DNA of 64,000 nt from Exilibacterium tricleocarpae (GTDB lineage: Bacteria; Pseudomonadota; Gammaproteobacteria; Pseudomonadales; Cellvibrionaceae). Positions within the stretch are counted from its first letter, which is position 1. Each line of letters opens with the position of its first letter. The notes beneath the pieces are model-generated. The model saw only the letters and a list, made by a program, of their open reading frames with translations, ran no database searches and had not been told where the DNA came from. The position numbers and the translations under genes are program-made. Of this stretch, positions 52,777 to 61,920 are shown piece by piece. The stretch covers positions 62,001-126,000 of the forward strand of contig NZ_ML660088.1 in assembly GCF_007004655.1 (NCBI RefSeq), in the 5' to 3' direction.

Positions 52777-53166
52777 ACTGTTTGGACATAGGCATTTTGA
52801 TTAAGTATGCACTGAAGCCACTTTCCATTAGGACTCGATAGACTGTCCTTTCACTGCTTAAAAGTGACGCTATATACTAGGCGTTTTCACTATCCCGACC
52901 AGCAGCGGTCGCCATGCGTGATTCAGAGCAAGCATTCGCACCCCAAGGTTACGAAAACCTGAAACCGCGAGGATTCCTGACGATGAGCGCAAAAAAGTGA
53001 GCCGCCCGCCAACACTACGAATAGAATTACGGACGGCCTCAACCTCTATTGCCTTACATCCAGTAGACTTACAACCAAAGCGCCAGTCACCTAAGGAGGT
53101 GCAATCTCTACATAGCCCAGAGACAACGGACCACTTGAGGAGACACTCATAGTAATCTATGACTGA
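52777..53166. other. Gene-free stretch in the prophage cargo region
   Basis: 390 bases with no supported frame, ribosome binding site or clear hairpin. Composition is mixed. I see nothing specific in it. Confidence 0.35.
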
Positions 53167-53418
53167 TTATGGCTGACGTCGCCCACCACATAAAGTGAAT
53201 AGATTCAACCGAACTGACATAGCAAAGACGGTTATACGTATGCATTTAGACTGATTTGGTAAAATTTTATCACTTTCACCCTCACCTGGAGGCAACTTTC
53301 TGTTTCCGCCGTTTAGACTTTTCAGTACCTTTCCTTTTTTTTCAGCCTTTTTTTTAGGCGGTTTTCTGGTCTTTATCGCTCTAACAAGTACATCTACAAT
53401 GTTCTGTATGGTTTTCAA
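53167..53418 (-). CDS. Small lysine-rich protein, TTG start
   Basis: 83 residues. The start is TTG, supported by a strong AGGAGG nine bases upstream. The N-terminal 15 residues form an amphipathic helix (TIQNIVDVLVRAIKT), then a highly basic patch (KPPKKKAEKKGKVLKS) and a Gly/Pro-rich middle. No known domain; it could bind nucleic acid or membrane. The TTG start with a perfect ribosome binding site suggests deliberately low translation, or that the true product is short. Confidence 0.5.
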   Translation of the reverse strand: MKTIQNIVDVLVRAIKTRKPPKKKAEKKGKVLKSLNGGNRKLPPGEGESDKILPNQSKCIRITVFAMSVRLNLFTLCGGRRQP

Positions 53419-53788
53419 TGCTAGATTCCTCCTGAAATTGGATTTAGCAGAAAATCATTAAGCCGGGTCTCTTCGCGGGGGTTCGGCTTATTCTTTCTAC
53501 CTACCTACACTCACGCAGAGACTAGCTAGTCACCTCATGAAAAAAAGTGAAAAGTGCTTTAGAAACAAACAATTACAGATTTTGACTATTGAGTGCGACA
53601 GATTAATGTAGGTTGGATTATGGCTAAATACTACTGTAATACTACTTAGCAGTTCTTAAAGGAGTTTTAATAAAAAACAGAAGCGTCGGCGGCTCGCCGG
53701 CAGAAAACCAGCGAAGATAACAAAGCGCACAGAGAAATACCGTATGCCGCCTGGCGCTTGTTGCTGATTACCGCCGGCGTTGTATCGG
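53419..53788. other. Gene-free stretch between cargo genes and tail module
   Basis: 370 bases. An inverted repeat AAGCCG-N18-CGGCTT (53460-53489) lies in the leader of the TTG-start gene. A GGAG-containing stretch near 53660 is not followed by a supported frame. This is the border between AT-rich cargo DNA and the GC-richer tail module. Confidence 0.35.
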
Positions 53789-54052
53789 TTAATTAAGTGT
53801 ACCCGGATCGATCCCCAACAGCTCAAACAGCCGGCTAAATACGCTGCCGACGTCTACGCGCGCGTGGTGGGTATCACTGACCGCTTGCAGGTAGCCGGCG
53901 ACGAAGACCCTATGATCGCCGTCGAGGACCTTGACCACGTCCAGCGGCGACAGTGGCTCTGCGTAGGTGCCGCGAACACTCACCAACGCAACGGGGTTGT
54001 TGTGCAGCAAGTCCAATTGCCAGCCAACAATTTCGAATTGATACATTTCCAT
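53789..54052 (-). CDS. Small phage protein at the end of the tail operon
   Basis: 87 residues from the ATG at 54052, which has AGGAG eight bases upstream; a GTG nine bases earlier is closer to it. Soluble, beta-rich start (MEMYQFEIVGWQLDLL) and helical end (VDVGSVFSRLFELLGIDPG). No family recognised; it is last in the minus-strand tail gene order, where accessory or fibre-assembly proteins are often found. Confidence 0.55.
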   Translation of the reverse strand: MEMYQFEIVGWQLDLLHNNPVALVSVRGTYAEPLSPLDVVKVLDGDHRVFVAGYLQAVSDTHHARVDVGSVFSRLFELLGIDPGTLN

Positions 54053-54389
54053 ACATTCCACTCCTCGGCTATGCCGTTTTTTTGGGACCGATTATCATAA
54101 GATGGTCACAAAACCGGGGAGTTGATCCAGCACCTCTCCACCACGCCGACATACCGCCTGAATGGATACCCCTGCAACCAGACAGGAAACCGCAGACGCT
54201 GGGAAGTACGGAAAAAAAGAAACTTAAGAGTAGCAAGTCATGACGGGACTCGCGTTAATGGGCTGGATTGGCAGACGATGAACGGCTTTATCAGTGGGAT
54301 GTGTGGCGGGCAAAAGGCTCGAGGTCAACAGAGCTTACGCTAGACCGCCGCTAAGCCGGTCTGGCGCATTGGAGAAAGTACTGCGCCCG
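54053..54389. other. Gap in the tail operon
   Basis: About 337 bases between the DUF2793-like gene and the last small gene. Weak frames exist on both strands, but none has a ribosome binding site or motif. I see no terminator. Confidence 0.3.
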
Positions 54390-54749
54390 TTAGACAGCAA
54401 CACCGGCGGCCCAACCAGCGACCTTACGCACAGTGAGAACGGATTCGTCATCGATGTACCAGGGTTTACCGATCGGCGACGTGTAGAACTCCCACACGGT
54501 TTCTGCGTCCCGCCACACCGCGATTTCATTCTCGTGGCCGGCCCAGAGACCTGTGGGCGCTGGACCGACAATATACGTATCACCATCAGTGGGCATCGCC
54601 GGCGGTGCACTCAAATTGCGATCCAACACAGTAGCACGATTGAAAATATCCAGCCGCCGCAGATTCGTGGTCATCTGCTGATCCCAACCGGATTCGTCAA
54701 AGTCCCAACCGTAGTACAACCCGATCCCCGGCCCCTGCGTCGCAGGCAT
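54390..54749 (-). CDS. DUF2793 phage tail-associated protein
   Basis: 119 residues. The family pattern is clear: NLSAPPAMPTDGDTYIVGPAPTGLWAGH, then IAVWRDAETVWEFYTSPIGKPWYI. In other phages DUF2793 follows the tail tip genes and is thought to be a fibre or tip-associated protein that contacts the receptor. It is 9 bp downstream of the lipoprotein gene. Confidence 0.82.
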   Translation of the reverse strand: MPATQGPGIGLYYGWDFDESGWDQQMTTNLRRLDIFNRATVLDRNLSAPPAMPTDGDTYIVGPAPTGLWAGHENEIAVWRDAETVWEFYTSPIGKPWYIDDESVLTVRKVAGWAAGVAV

Positions 54750-54758
54750 AGCGTCACC

Positions 54759-55103
54759 TCATGTTTTACAGCGGTAGGCTTTCCCCACGGCCGTTGTGTT
54801 AGTGGTCCCCAACGACCCATAGGCGTTGGTGTTTTTCATGTCCTGGATGTAAACCAGATTAGCGCCCAACTGGTGCGCCTTGTTGCGCAACTCATTACGG
54901 GCACCAATGACCAAATTTTCGTTTGAGGTAATATCGCCGGTAAACCAATTACCCTGGGACCCGACAATTTCACCGACGTACTTGCAACGCGCCTTGTCCG
55001 GTGACTCGTTAACCAACTCGACCCGCTCGGCACCGGGCACTAATTTATTGGCGGCACAGCCGACAAGTGACGCAAAACACAGCAAGAGGAGTGATCGTTT
55101 CAT
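54759..55103 (-). CDS. DUF4156-like lipoprotein inside the phage tail operon
   Basis: 114 residues from the ATG at 55103. A short signal ends in a lipobox LVGC (about Cys16). The mature part matches DUF4156-type outer-membrane lipoproteins: VELVNESPDKARCKYVGEIVGSQG, then ENLVIGARNELRNKAHQLGANLVYI. Host proteins of this kind have no known role in virions. Between the tip gene and DUF2793, it is likely a cargo gene expressed in the lysogen or late in infection, for example for superinfection exclusion or release. This role is inference. Confidence 0.75.
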   Translation of the reverse strand: MKRSLLLLCFASLVGCAANKLVPGAERVELVNESPDKARCKYVGEIVGSQGNWFTGDITSNENLVIGARNELRNKAHQLGANLVYIQDMKNTNAYGSLGTTNTTAVGKAYRCKT

Positions 55104-55163
55104 GGTTGTATCCCTATCGTTTTTATAATGGCGCCTGAAACATACCATAAAATATCCCCAGGG

Positions 55164-57620
55164 TTAATTCCCCCAGTGCGCACCCCAACGCATCCCCCAA
55201 CCCCGCCGCTCAATAGTATGATTAAAAAGCGTGTGGCTGCTCAGCAGGCCATTTTCGGTCGTTAGCGTGATCCTGAGTCGGTCATTGATCCGGGGGACCG
55301 GCGCCGGCACGGCGGGTGACGCCAAACCACTTTCCGCCTGCTCGTCGGCCTCCAGATAGGTGTAGGATGAAACTATTAAACCGGCCACGTCGCGCACCAG
55401 GACATCATTTTCGCCATAGAACCTAATACGATAACTATCACCGGACCCGATAGCACCCTCGCCGACAAACCAACTGACGATGCCCGCCGCATGCCCCGCT
55501 GCCGTCCGATACGCCCAACTGACGGTGGTAGGCGATGCGGCCACAGCCGGGAAGTAGCCCGCGTTGATTTGGACATTGGCCGGCGGTAGCGGCTTGTCAT
55601 GCCGTCCCGCAATGACCACGTTACGGGGTGTCGCCGATGCCGGGTCGAGCTGCCCTCGCGACGTCACCGGCAGCAGGCGCAGGTCCAGTACCTGCGCAAC
55701 CGCAAACGCCTCCTCAATGACAAAGCTGTTGTCCAATAAATACAGGCTATCATCCGCGAGCACCGGCGCCGGCGAGGTATCGATCAGGCCACGCTCCACA
55801 CCGCCAAGTGTCGTTTGATCCAGGACGCTGTCATAGGTGGCGGACAGAAACCCCACCAGCTCGCCAGACGTCAACAGAGCGAGATTGTAGCGCTCCTGCA
55901 GCACCTCGGTCGCACTGACGGTATCCGCCAAGAGCTGGCCGGAGACCACCAACGTCGTCGCCCCCGGCCCGGCCGCCAACAGGGAATAGGCATCGACAAA
56001 ATCCGCCGTGTCATCCAGTTCACGCCAGTCACTCCCCGAGTTTACCTCGAGGGCATAATGCACACCGTCAGACACTGGCGCCACCACGAGGACCGCCAAC
56101 GCATGCGCGGGTTGATCACCGATCAGAAACACCGGCAGCTCCATGATTACCAGGTCGTCGACATCGATGGGTAGTTGACCGATCGGCGCCGGAACCGGTG
56201 ACGGGGCGACATCAAAGACAAACTGGCCAAAACTAAATTTATCCTCAATCACGGTCATCCGGACCACCGGCTGCGCGTCCGTGATACGGCCCGGATCAAT
56301 TGCCCCGACCCGCAACACGAGGCCGGTTAACCCTAAGCGCGAGTCTGAAAACACAAACGGTTTACCCGGCTCCCAATCCCAGGGTGTGCGATCCAGGGTT
56401 AATGTGCCGCTGTAGAGCGGCTGGAATTGCCGCTTGCCTTCACGCGTCAACAGCTTCTGCGCCAGATCACCACGCGAGCAGGCTGGGAAGTCGAGCTGCT
56501 CGAGAATCCGCCGGCCCAGATTCGCCCGGTTTGCCGTGTTGGGCAACCGCACCGTCACCGGCTTATCCGCTTCGCGATCGGTATATTTGAGACTCAAATC
56601 GGTGGCGACGCCGGTGATACTGGGCTGAGTTAGCTCAGGCTCACCGACCAGGTTGTCCTGGGTTAACACCGGCAGTTCACCGACGAGATCATCCTCACGG
56701 ATCACCCGCAGTTTGATCGTTCGGGTTCGCGGGTCGGTGTAGCGCATCCCGTCGATCAAATCCAAACACTCTTGCTCCAATGCAGCACCTTGGCCCTCTT
56801 GCCAAGTACGGGCCATGCCAAACCCCTCAGTCAACAACCGTGCCGCTACCGCCTGCACACTCACCTGGTCGGGCAGCGCGCGTATGTCTGCGCCGTAGGC
56901 AGGGTGCTTCCACAGGTTGTACAGCACATAGGCGGGGTTCGCATCCTGGCCGATTTTGTGGTCGACCGCTGCGAACGGGTTCGGGAAATGCCCGTACCGG
57001 AATGAGAGACCGCGGAATGTCCGGGTATTGCCAAACCAGAAATCTTCGAACACGCAATAGGCCAGAAAAGGATAACCGGGCTGTCGACTGCTTAACCGCG
57101 ACTCGGCGTAGCTGTCGGAGCTCTGAACCGGATTGCCGGGATAAAACCGCACCCACCCGCGGACACCGCCGTTAACTTTGTCACCGAATAGCAAAGGCTT
57201 ATCGATAAAAAACCGGGTAAACGCGGTCAACGCCACACCACCGTTGTCTGCCACATAGTCCCATATTTTAAAATCGCCGAGCCAAATCTCGTACAACTCG
57301 CCCGGGCCATAGCCAATCCCGGCTACGATATCTAAAAAATAGCGCTCCGCAATCGTGCTTTTTATTCGCCCGGTGATGAAATTCCCGGATTTTTTTTTGA
57401 CTTTTTGCACACGTAAATTGCCGGCATCGAGTATGTTTGGCCCGCTGGTTTTGCTATTACCGACCGTCAGCGGAATATGGCGAGACTGGCTCACCGTTGG
57501 TAGATTAAAATCCTCGAGCGTGGCCGGCTCCTGCCCCTCCGGACCGCGTGGGCGAGCCAGCCGGGCAATGATCGCCGCTAACGCAATCTGCTTAATCAGG
57601 GCAATAAAAAACGCAGTCAC
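55164..57620 (-). CDS. Phage tail tip protein (central tail hub/J-like)
   Basis: 818 residues with a GTG start next to the DUF2163 stop. The N-terminal ~45 residues include a hydrophobic segment. A J/TipJ-like hub follows: IPLTVGNSKTSGPNIL, KSTIAERYFLDIVAGIGYGPG, LYNLWKHPAYGADIRALPD, LDLIDGMRYTDPRTRTIKLRV. The last third is beta-rich with FN3-like segments, as in receptor-binding tip proteins. It would form the distal end of the tail and open or bind the host surface. The order tape measure - adaptors - DUF2163 - tip is usual for siphophages. Confidence 0.85.
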   Translation of the reverse strand: MTAFFIALIKQIALAAIIARLARPRGPEGQEPATLEDFNLPTVSQSRHIPLTVGNSKTSGPNILDAGNLRVQKVKKKSGNFITGRIKSTIAERYFLDIVAGIGYGPGELYEIWLGDFKIWDYVADNGGVALTAFTRFFIDKPLLFGDKVNGGVRGWVRFYPGNPVQSSDSYAESRLSSRQPGYPFLAYCVFEDFWFGNTRTFRGLSFRYGHFPNPFAAVDHKIGQDANPAYVLYNLWKHPAYGADIRALPDQVSVQAVAARLLTEGFGMARTWQEGQGAALEQECLDLIDGMRYTDPRTRTIKLRVIREDDLVGELPVLTQDNLVGEPELTQPSITGVATDLSLKYTDREADKPVTVRLPNTANRANLGRRILEQLDFPACSRGDLAQKLLTREGKRQFQPLYSGTLTLDRTPWDWEPGKPFVFSDSRLGLTGLVLRVGAIDPGRITDAQPVVRMTVIEDKFSFGQFVFDVAPSPVPAPIGQLPIDVDDLVIMELPVFLIGDQPAHALAVLVVAPVSDGVHYALEVNSGSDWRELDDTADFVDAYSLLAAGPGATTLVVSGQLLADTVSATEVLQERYNLALLTSGELVGFLSATYDSVLDQTTLGGVERGLIDTSPAPVLADDSLYLLDNSFVIEEAFAVAQVLDLRLLPVTSRGQLDPASATPRNVVIAGRHDKPLPPANVQINAGYFPAVAASPTTVSWAYRTAAGHAAGIVSWFVGEGAIGSGDSYRIRFYGENDVLVRDVAGLIVSSYTYLEADEQAESGLASPAVPAPVPRINDRLRITLTTENGLLSSHTLFNHTIERRGWGMRWGAHWGN

Positions 57621-57622
57621 GG

Positions 57623-58438
57623 CTACTTGTCTCCGTCGATACCCTCACCCACAAACGGGTTGAGGCTATTGGCGTGCGGCGCCCCCAAGAACTGCGCACG
57701 GTTATCAAACACCGTATCACACCGATTGAATGCACCGCGGCACGACGGCGTCACCGTCACTGTCTGCCCGACCGCTAAATCGGGCAACCGGCGATCTAAA
57801 AGCACGGTGGTCGCATCCTGCGACACAATCCAGGCACTGAGGTTTTCCGCGGTGGTGAACCGGCCACCGCGCACATGCTCGGCGGGCTGACCGGCGATGG
57901 CGTCGGTGGTGATCGTTAAGCCATTGATCGCACTGACCGTCCCGGACAGCTCCCAGTCCGAGACAATCAATCGACAGTTCTCATCATACTGAGACCACTG
58001 ACAGTCGGGCCCATACGTAGGCGTCAACACCGGACGGTTGATCTCATGATCGAAGGATTTACAGATAAACGCCACACTCGGAAAACGAATACGTGGCGCG
58101 ACCACCGCCCCCGCCCACAGCAACAGTTTTTCCTGATCGACATCGGTTTCATGGATCGCAAAGATCGCGATATCCATTTCGCGGGTGCCGATAAACTTCA
58201 GCAGTTCGCGGGCCACCGCCTGGTTGTGTGGAAGGGTGACGGTAACATCGTCCTGCGCATCACCGGTCTGCGATCCGCCCACATAGTCCAACCCAGGGAC
58301 CGTCGTGTAGGTGTTAAACCCGAGCACGTAATCCCTGTTAGCGGACGTGTGATAAAAGGTGGTCAACCCTAAACTGAACTCGTACAACACCACCGGCAGG
58401 CCACCCTCGGTGGCCAATTCCAAATCATTAAACGCCAT
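57623..58438 (-). CDS. DUF2163/BR0599-family tail protein
   Basis: 271 residues. The C-terminal half has the conserved cysteine pattern of the family: PTYGPDCQWSQYDENCRL, then TPSCRGAFNRCDTVFDNRAQFLGAPH and NSLNPFVGEG. Four cysteines probably bind an iron-sulfur cluster or zinc, as in lambda-like tip assembly proteins of the L type. Its start overlaps the stop of the preceding gene by one base and its stop adjoins the tip gene, so the three are translationally linked. Confidence 0.87.
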   Translation of the reverse strand: MAFNDLELATEGGLPVVLYEFSLGLTTFYHTSANRDYVLGFNTYTTVPGLDYVGGSQTGDAQDDVTVTLPHNQAVARELLKFIGTREMDIAIFAIHETDVDQEKLLLWAGAVVAPRIRFPSVAFICKSFDHEINRPVLTPTYGPDCQWSQYDENCRLIVSDWELSGTVSAINGLTITTDAIAGQPAEHVRGGRFTTAENLSAWIVSQDATTVLLDRRLPDLAVGQTVTVTPSCRGAFNRCDTVFDNRAQFLGAPHANSLNPFVGEGIDGDK

Positions 58439-60066
58439 TAGAGTGTGCTCACCGGTGTATTGACGCGTTGAATATGCTGCGCATAGCGGCCGGCGTGGTT
58501 TAACCCGATACTGTCTGATCCCTGCCGATACAGCCGCAACAGACTGACCCGCCGTATTTGCTCAATGGCCAGGTCGACACCCAACGCGGCCGCCAAAATT
58601 AACCGATCTGTGCCCGGCAACTCGGCGACCGCGGTGACCTGACGATAAAACCGCTGCTTATCCACTGACTCGACCATCACATCAAACGGCCCCGCCATGC
58701 CGACCGGTTCGACATCGATGGCCGTCGCGCTGCTGCCGATACCCGACTGTGGCAAGAAATCCCGCTGCCAGGATGGCACCCAAAAAGGAAGATGCCGCCC
58801 TTGGCGGGCATACAGCCACTGTCGAATAGCCCAAGCCCGGACATGGCCCTTCGTCACCCAGCCCTGGGACTCCACCGCCCGCGTTCGGTTTTCAGCGGGA
58901 TAAAACCCGAACACGCCAATGCCATTGTCCAGCCGGTGGCGGCGCTGAGAAAAGCTTAGCGTCACCTTGCCCGCTAGGACAGTGGGGTCCTCCAACACAT
59001 CAAACCCCCGATGCTGCGGGTAGGTGTCAGGCACGACGATGCCGTACTGGTTAATCAGGAAATCCACCTGCGCTAGATTGTTGTCGGCGCCCAACCGGTC
59101 GATCGTGTGCTGTTGAATAAACCCCACGCGCATCGGCATCGCAACTGGGGCAGCGTAGGCGTTGACCACCGGCCGGCTGAAGGTGATCTGGCTATTGGTC
59201 AGACTCTGGACTTCGATGGCCTCATTGTGGGTATCGGTCTCATACAAAAACAACAACTCCCCCACCCGGTAATCACTATATCGGGTATCAATCAACAAGG
59301 TCTCTGCACCGGCCGCCACTGCCCCAACCGACTGGGCCTCCCACATCACAGGAACCCCGTAGGCCCGGGTTTGGTCTTGTAACAGCGCCTCAAACTGCGT
59401 GCGTCTATCGTTTGGTAGATAGTACTGATACTGTATCGATTGTCGCGGCGCCCGCCGTAAAGCAGCCCGTTGCTCCTGGGCAAAGGCGGGCACGATGCGT
59501 GTCCGCCAGGCCAGTGTTTCAGTGGCTTGATACTGCACCAAAAACGGCACTAGCACGACCCGCGCACCCGTCACCACTAGCGTGACCTGATCCAGGTCAA
59601 AGACAAAGGTAAAACGAGTGTCCACTACCACCGGGCCGGATTCTGACACCGAGAGCGTGTAAGATTCTAGCTGAAACGGCTGATACACGCCCGACAACAA
59701 GCCGTTCAGATCGACACCGTCCACATTGGTTCCGGTGATATCGATCAGTGTTTGAGGTGTTAAATGCGCATTCCAAACGTCCACGCTACGCACCTGTTCA
59801 CTGGCCACATTCCCGAGATCAATCGCCGCCGGCAAAACATGCACACGAAAATAAAAGAAAGAAAACCAACTCTCTGATTTTTCCCCTGCCTTTGCAACAC
59901 CGGGAACCATCACGGGCTGATTATTGACAACGGCGCCTACCGCTGACGGCTGGACCTGAATAGACTCCGGTTGCTGGGGATCGGTAAACGCGTTCGTCAT
60001 CCAAGCTGCTGCAGGCGCTTGCAACGGGACTACGGAAGGCGATGGCGTCGCTAAAAAATCGGGCAT
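58438..60066 (-). CDS. Large phage tail structural protein
   Basis: 542 residues, mostly beta, no membrane helix. Recognisable only by context and by a C-terminal block (RQGRHLPFWVPSWQRDFLP; SVDKQRFYRQV) that I associate with tail proteins encoded just before DUF2163 genes in some siphophages. It probably belongs to the distal tail or baseplate hub. Its stop overlaps the DUF2163 start by one base. Confidence 0.7.
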   Translation of the reverse strand: MPDFLATPSPSVVPLQAPAAAWMTNAFTDPQQPESIQVQPSAVGAVVNNQPVMVPGVAKAGEKSESWFSFFYFRVHVLPAAIDLGNVASEQVRSVDVWNAHLTPQTLIDITGTNVDGVDLNGLLSGVYQPFQLESYTLSVSESGPVVVDTRFTFVFDLDQVTLVVTGARVVLVPFLVQYQATETLAWRTRIVPAFAQEQRAALRRAPRQSIQYQYYLPNDRRTQFEALLQDQTRAYGVPVMWEAQSVGAVAAGAETLLIDTRYSDYRVGELLFLYETDTHNEAIEVQSLTNSQITFSRPVVNAYAAPVAMPMRVGFIQQHTIDRLGADNNLAQVDFLINQYGIVVPDTYPQHRGFDVLEDPTVLAGKVTLSFSQRRHRLDNGIGVFGFYPAENRTRAVESQGWVTKGHVRAWAIRQWLYARQGRHLPFWVPSWQRDFLPQSGIGSSATAIDVEPVGMAGPFDVMVESVDKQRFYRQVTAVAELPGTDRLILAAALGVDLAIEQIRRVSLLRLYRQGSDSIGLNHAGRYAQHIQRVNTPVSTL

Positions 60067-60077
60067 ATCACAAATCG

Positions 60078-60995
60078 TTACGGGACTATTCTGTAGGCAA
60101 TGCCCATGTTGGCAGAGTTTGGCACTATCACACTATCGCCATTCTTGCGGGTCACGGGATACACATGCCACTGGTCCGACCCTACCGTGAAAATGGTATC
60201 GGGCGTTAGGTTTTCGATGTTAATGACACCAATGTCGTAAAAAGCACCAAGGGGAATAAAAAGCTGACCCGCATCTTCCCAACCAAACAATTCCATCGGG
60301 TGCACCTGCGCCTCAGGCGCTACGGGTCCTGGGGCATCCATTAACAATGGCGCCACAAAACTGAAGTTACCGATATCATTCATCACCGATATTGCATAAT
60401 GCGGAAAACCACGGTACCGGAACTGAGCCCAAATACTGGCGATACCAGGCAATTCGTGGTGTACCGCCCCAAAAAATGACGCACTACGACTATCTACAGT
60501 ATAGGGGGTGCAGTTATTCAAACTACCACCGATAGTCGCTGCGGGTGATCGATAGTAACCGCCCGTACAAAAGCCACCCCCTGTCCAAGCCTCATTTTTA
60601 TCCAAATCAACACCAAACCCCATATGGTTAAACATACCGCTAGCCACTTCCAGCGCGATATAGATGTAATCTCCCGCACCATTGGAAAAAAACTTATGAG
60701 ACACATAAGGGCCATCGACGTCGTAGAATGTCAACGCCGCTTGATGCGATCCATTCGGTATAACGTTGTACCATTCGTTGGCCCAAACACGCGACAACTT
60801 AAGATCGACATGAAACCTCGCATTAAAATCTCGCAGCCGAAAGTGGAAATAGTAACCATCTTTTAGCAGATGCCAGACCGTGTCGGAGCCTTCGATTGTC
60901 TTACCCAAATCCGTGTAGCCGACCGTAATAGCAAACGCCACCAATTGGTCAAGAAAGTCCGTTCGATCGCTCGCCGACCCCACCACCGTTGCCAT
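60078..60995 (-). CDS. Phage virion structural protein (paralogue 2 of a tandem pair)
   Basis: 305 residues, ATG start. An N-terminal alpha/beta part (FLDQLVAFAITVGYTDLG) is followed by a beta-sandwich core containing YIYIALEVASGMFNHMGFG and a C-terminal GAFYDIGVINIENLTPD strand set. The same landmarks in the same order occur in the gene directly upstream, so the two arose by duplication. Similar pairs precede the hub genes in some siphophages; the exact role is unknown. Confidence 0.65.
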   Translation of the reverse strand: MATVVGSASDRTDFLDQLVAFAITVGYTDLGKTIEGSDTVWHLLKDGYYFHFRLRDFNARFHVDLKLSRVWANEWYNVIPNGSHQAALTFYDVDGPYVSHKFFSNGAGDYIYIALEVASGMFNHMGFGVDLDKNEAWTGGGFCTGGYYRSPAATIGGSLNNCTPYTVDSRSASFFGAVHHELPGIASIWAQFRYRGFPHYAISVMNDIGNFSFVAPLLMDAPGPVAPEAQVHPMELFGWEDAGQLFIPLGAFYDIGVINIENLTPDTIFTVGSDQWHVYPVTRKNGDSVIVPNSANMGIAYRIVP

Positions 60996-60996
60996 A

Positions 60997-61917
60997 TCAA
61001 ACCTTTTGGATTGCTGCCATCATATCAAAATCAGAACGCGTTGCCGCTTGCGTCACAAAATATTGGTTACCTGCCAGAGTATTCGCTGGACCATTACTAA
61101 AACCCGTCACAAAATAGACTCCTTCCAGGGTCATATAGTTTTGGCCCACACCGGTATTGCCATGGACCGTCGCCGGCCACAGCCGGTATGTGCCACCCAT
61201 GCCAGGGCGCAACTGTTGCGGCGCAGGAAGCATTAAACCGGTACCTGCCCACGGCCAAACATTTGTACCGGCTGTCGGGCTTCCGCTAATGTTACGATTC
61301 AGCACATCAACCCAACTGCCGTCAAAGTGGTACACCTTGGCACACCCAGCCCCAGGCTGAAAAAACGCGAGGTGCCGAAAATCACTGGCGGACCAACGCG
61401 CATTAAACACCCCATGATTCGCCCCGATAAACATCGGAAAGGGATAGTTGGTCGCAAAGACAGACGGCAAGCCAAAGCCCATATACATAGGCTCAAAACT
61501 ACCCATGACTTGCGCATCACCTGTCAGGTGACGACCATTGACCTTAATACGGTAGTTAATGGCACTGTTAATCAATAACCAAAAGACCTCACCACTGTGA
61601 TTCGGCTGATTAAAAAACGACGACGCACTACTATAGCCTGTAGCAGCGCTGATACCGATATTGAACCAGTCGGCGGCCACACTCTCTATACGACGCAATT
61701 GTAAAAAGGGCTGTGCGCCCCCTGGTGACCCCGGCGCCCTCAGATACACGTGACGCTCATTCAATGAGCCACCTTCCTCGGTGTCTGCCAGCACAGTCCA
61801 TCTCTCATTAACCGGTAACGGATTCATGGCCACATCCAATTCAACACCCGTCACGATACTCAGGAGACGATCTATCAGCGCGTTGTGCCCAATCACACTG
61901 CCCTCAAAGTACGCCAC
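60997..61917 (-). CDS. Phage virion structural protein (paralogue 1 of a tandem pair)
   Basis: 306 residues, GTG start close to the stop of the tape-measure gene. Landmarks: AADWFNIGISAATGY, INYRIKVNGRHL, PMYMGFGLPSVFATNYPFPM and the C-terminal LEGVYFVTGFSNGPANTLAG. It shares layout with the next gene (60078-60995). It sits one base from that gene's start, so expression is coupled. Probably a distal tail component. Confidence 0.65.
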   Translation of the reverse strand: MAYFEGSVIGHNALIDRLLSIVTGVELDVAMNPLPVNERWTVLADTEEGGSLNERHVYLRAPGSPGGAQPFLQLRRIESVAADWFNIGISAATGYSSASSFFNQPNHSGEVFWLLINSAINYRIKVNGRHLTGDAQVMGSFEPMYMGFGLPSVFATNYPFPMFIGANHGVFNARWSASDFRHLAFFQPGAGCAKVYHFDGSWVDVLNRNISGSPTAGTNVWPWAGTGLMLPAPQQLRPGMGGTYRLWPATVHGNTGVGQNYMTLEGVYFVTGFSNGPANTLAGNQYFVTQAATRSDFDMMAAIQKV

Positions 61918-61920
61918 GCG

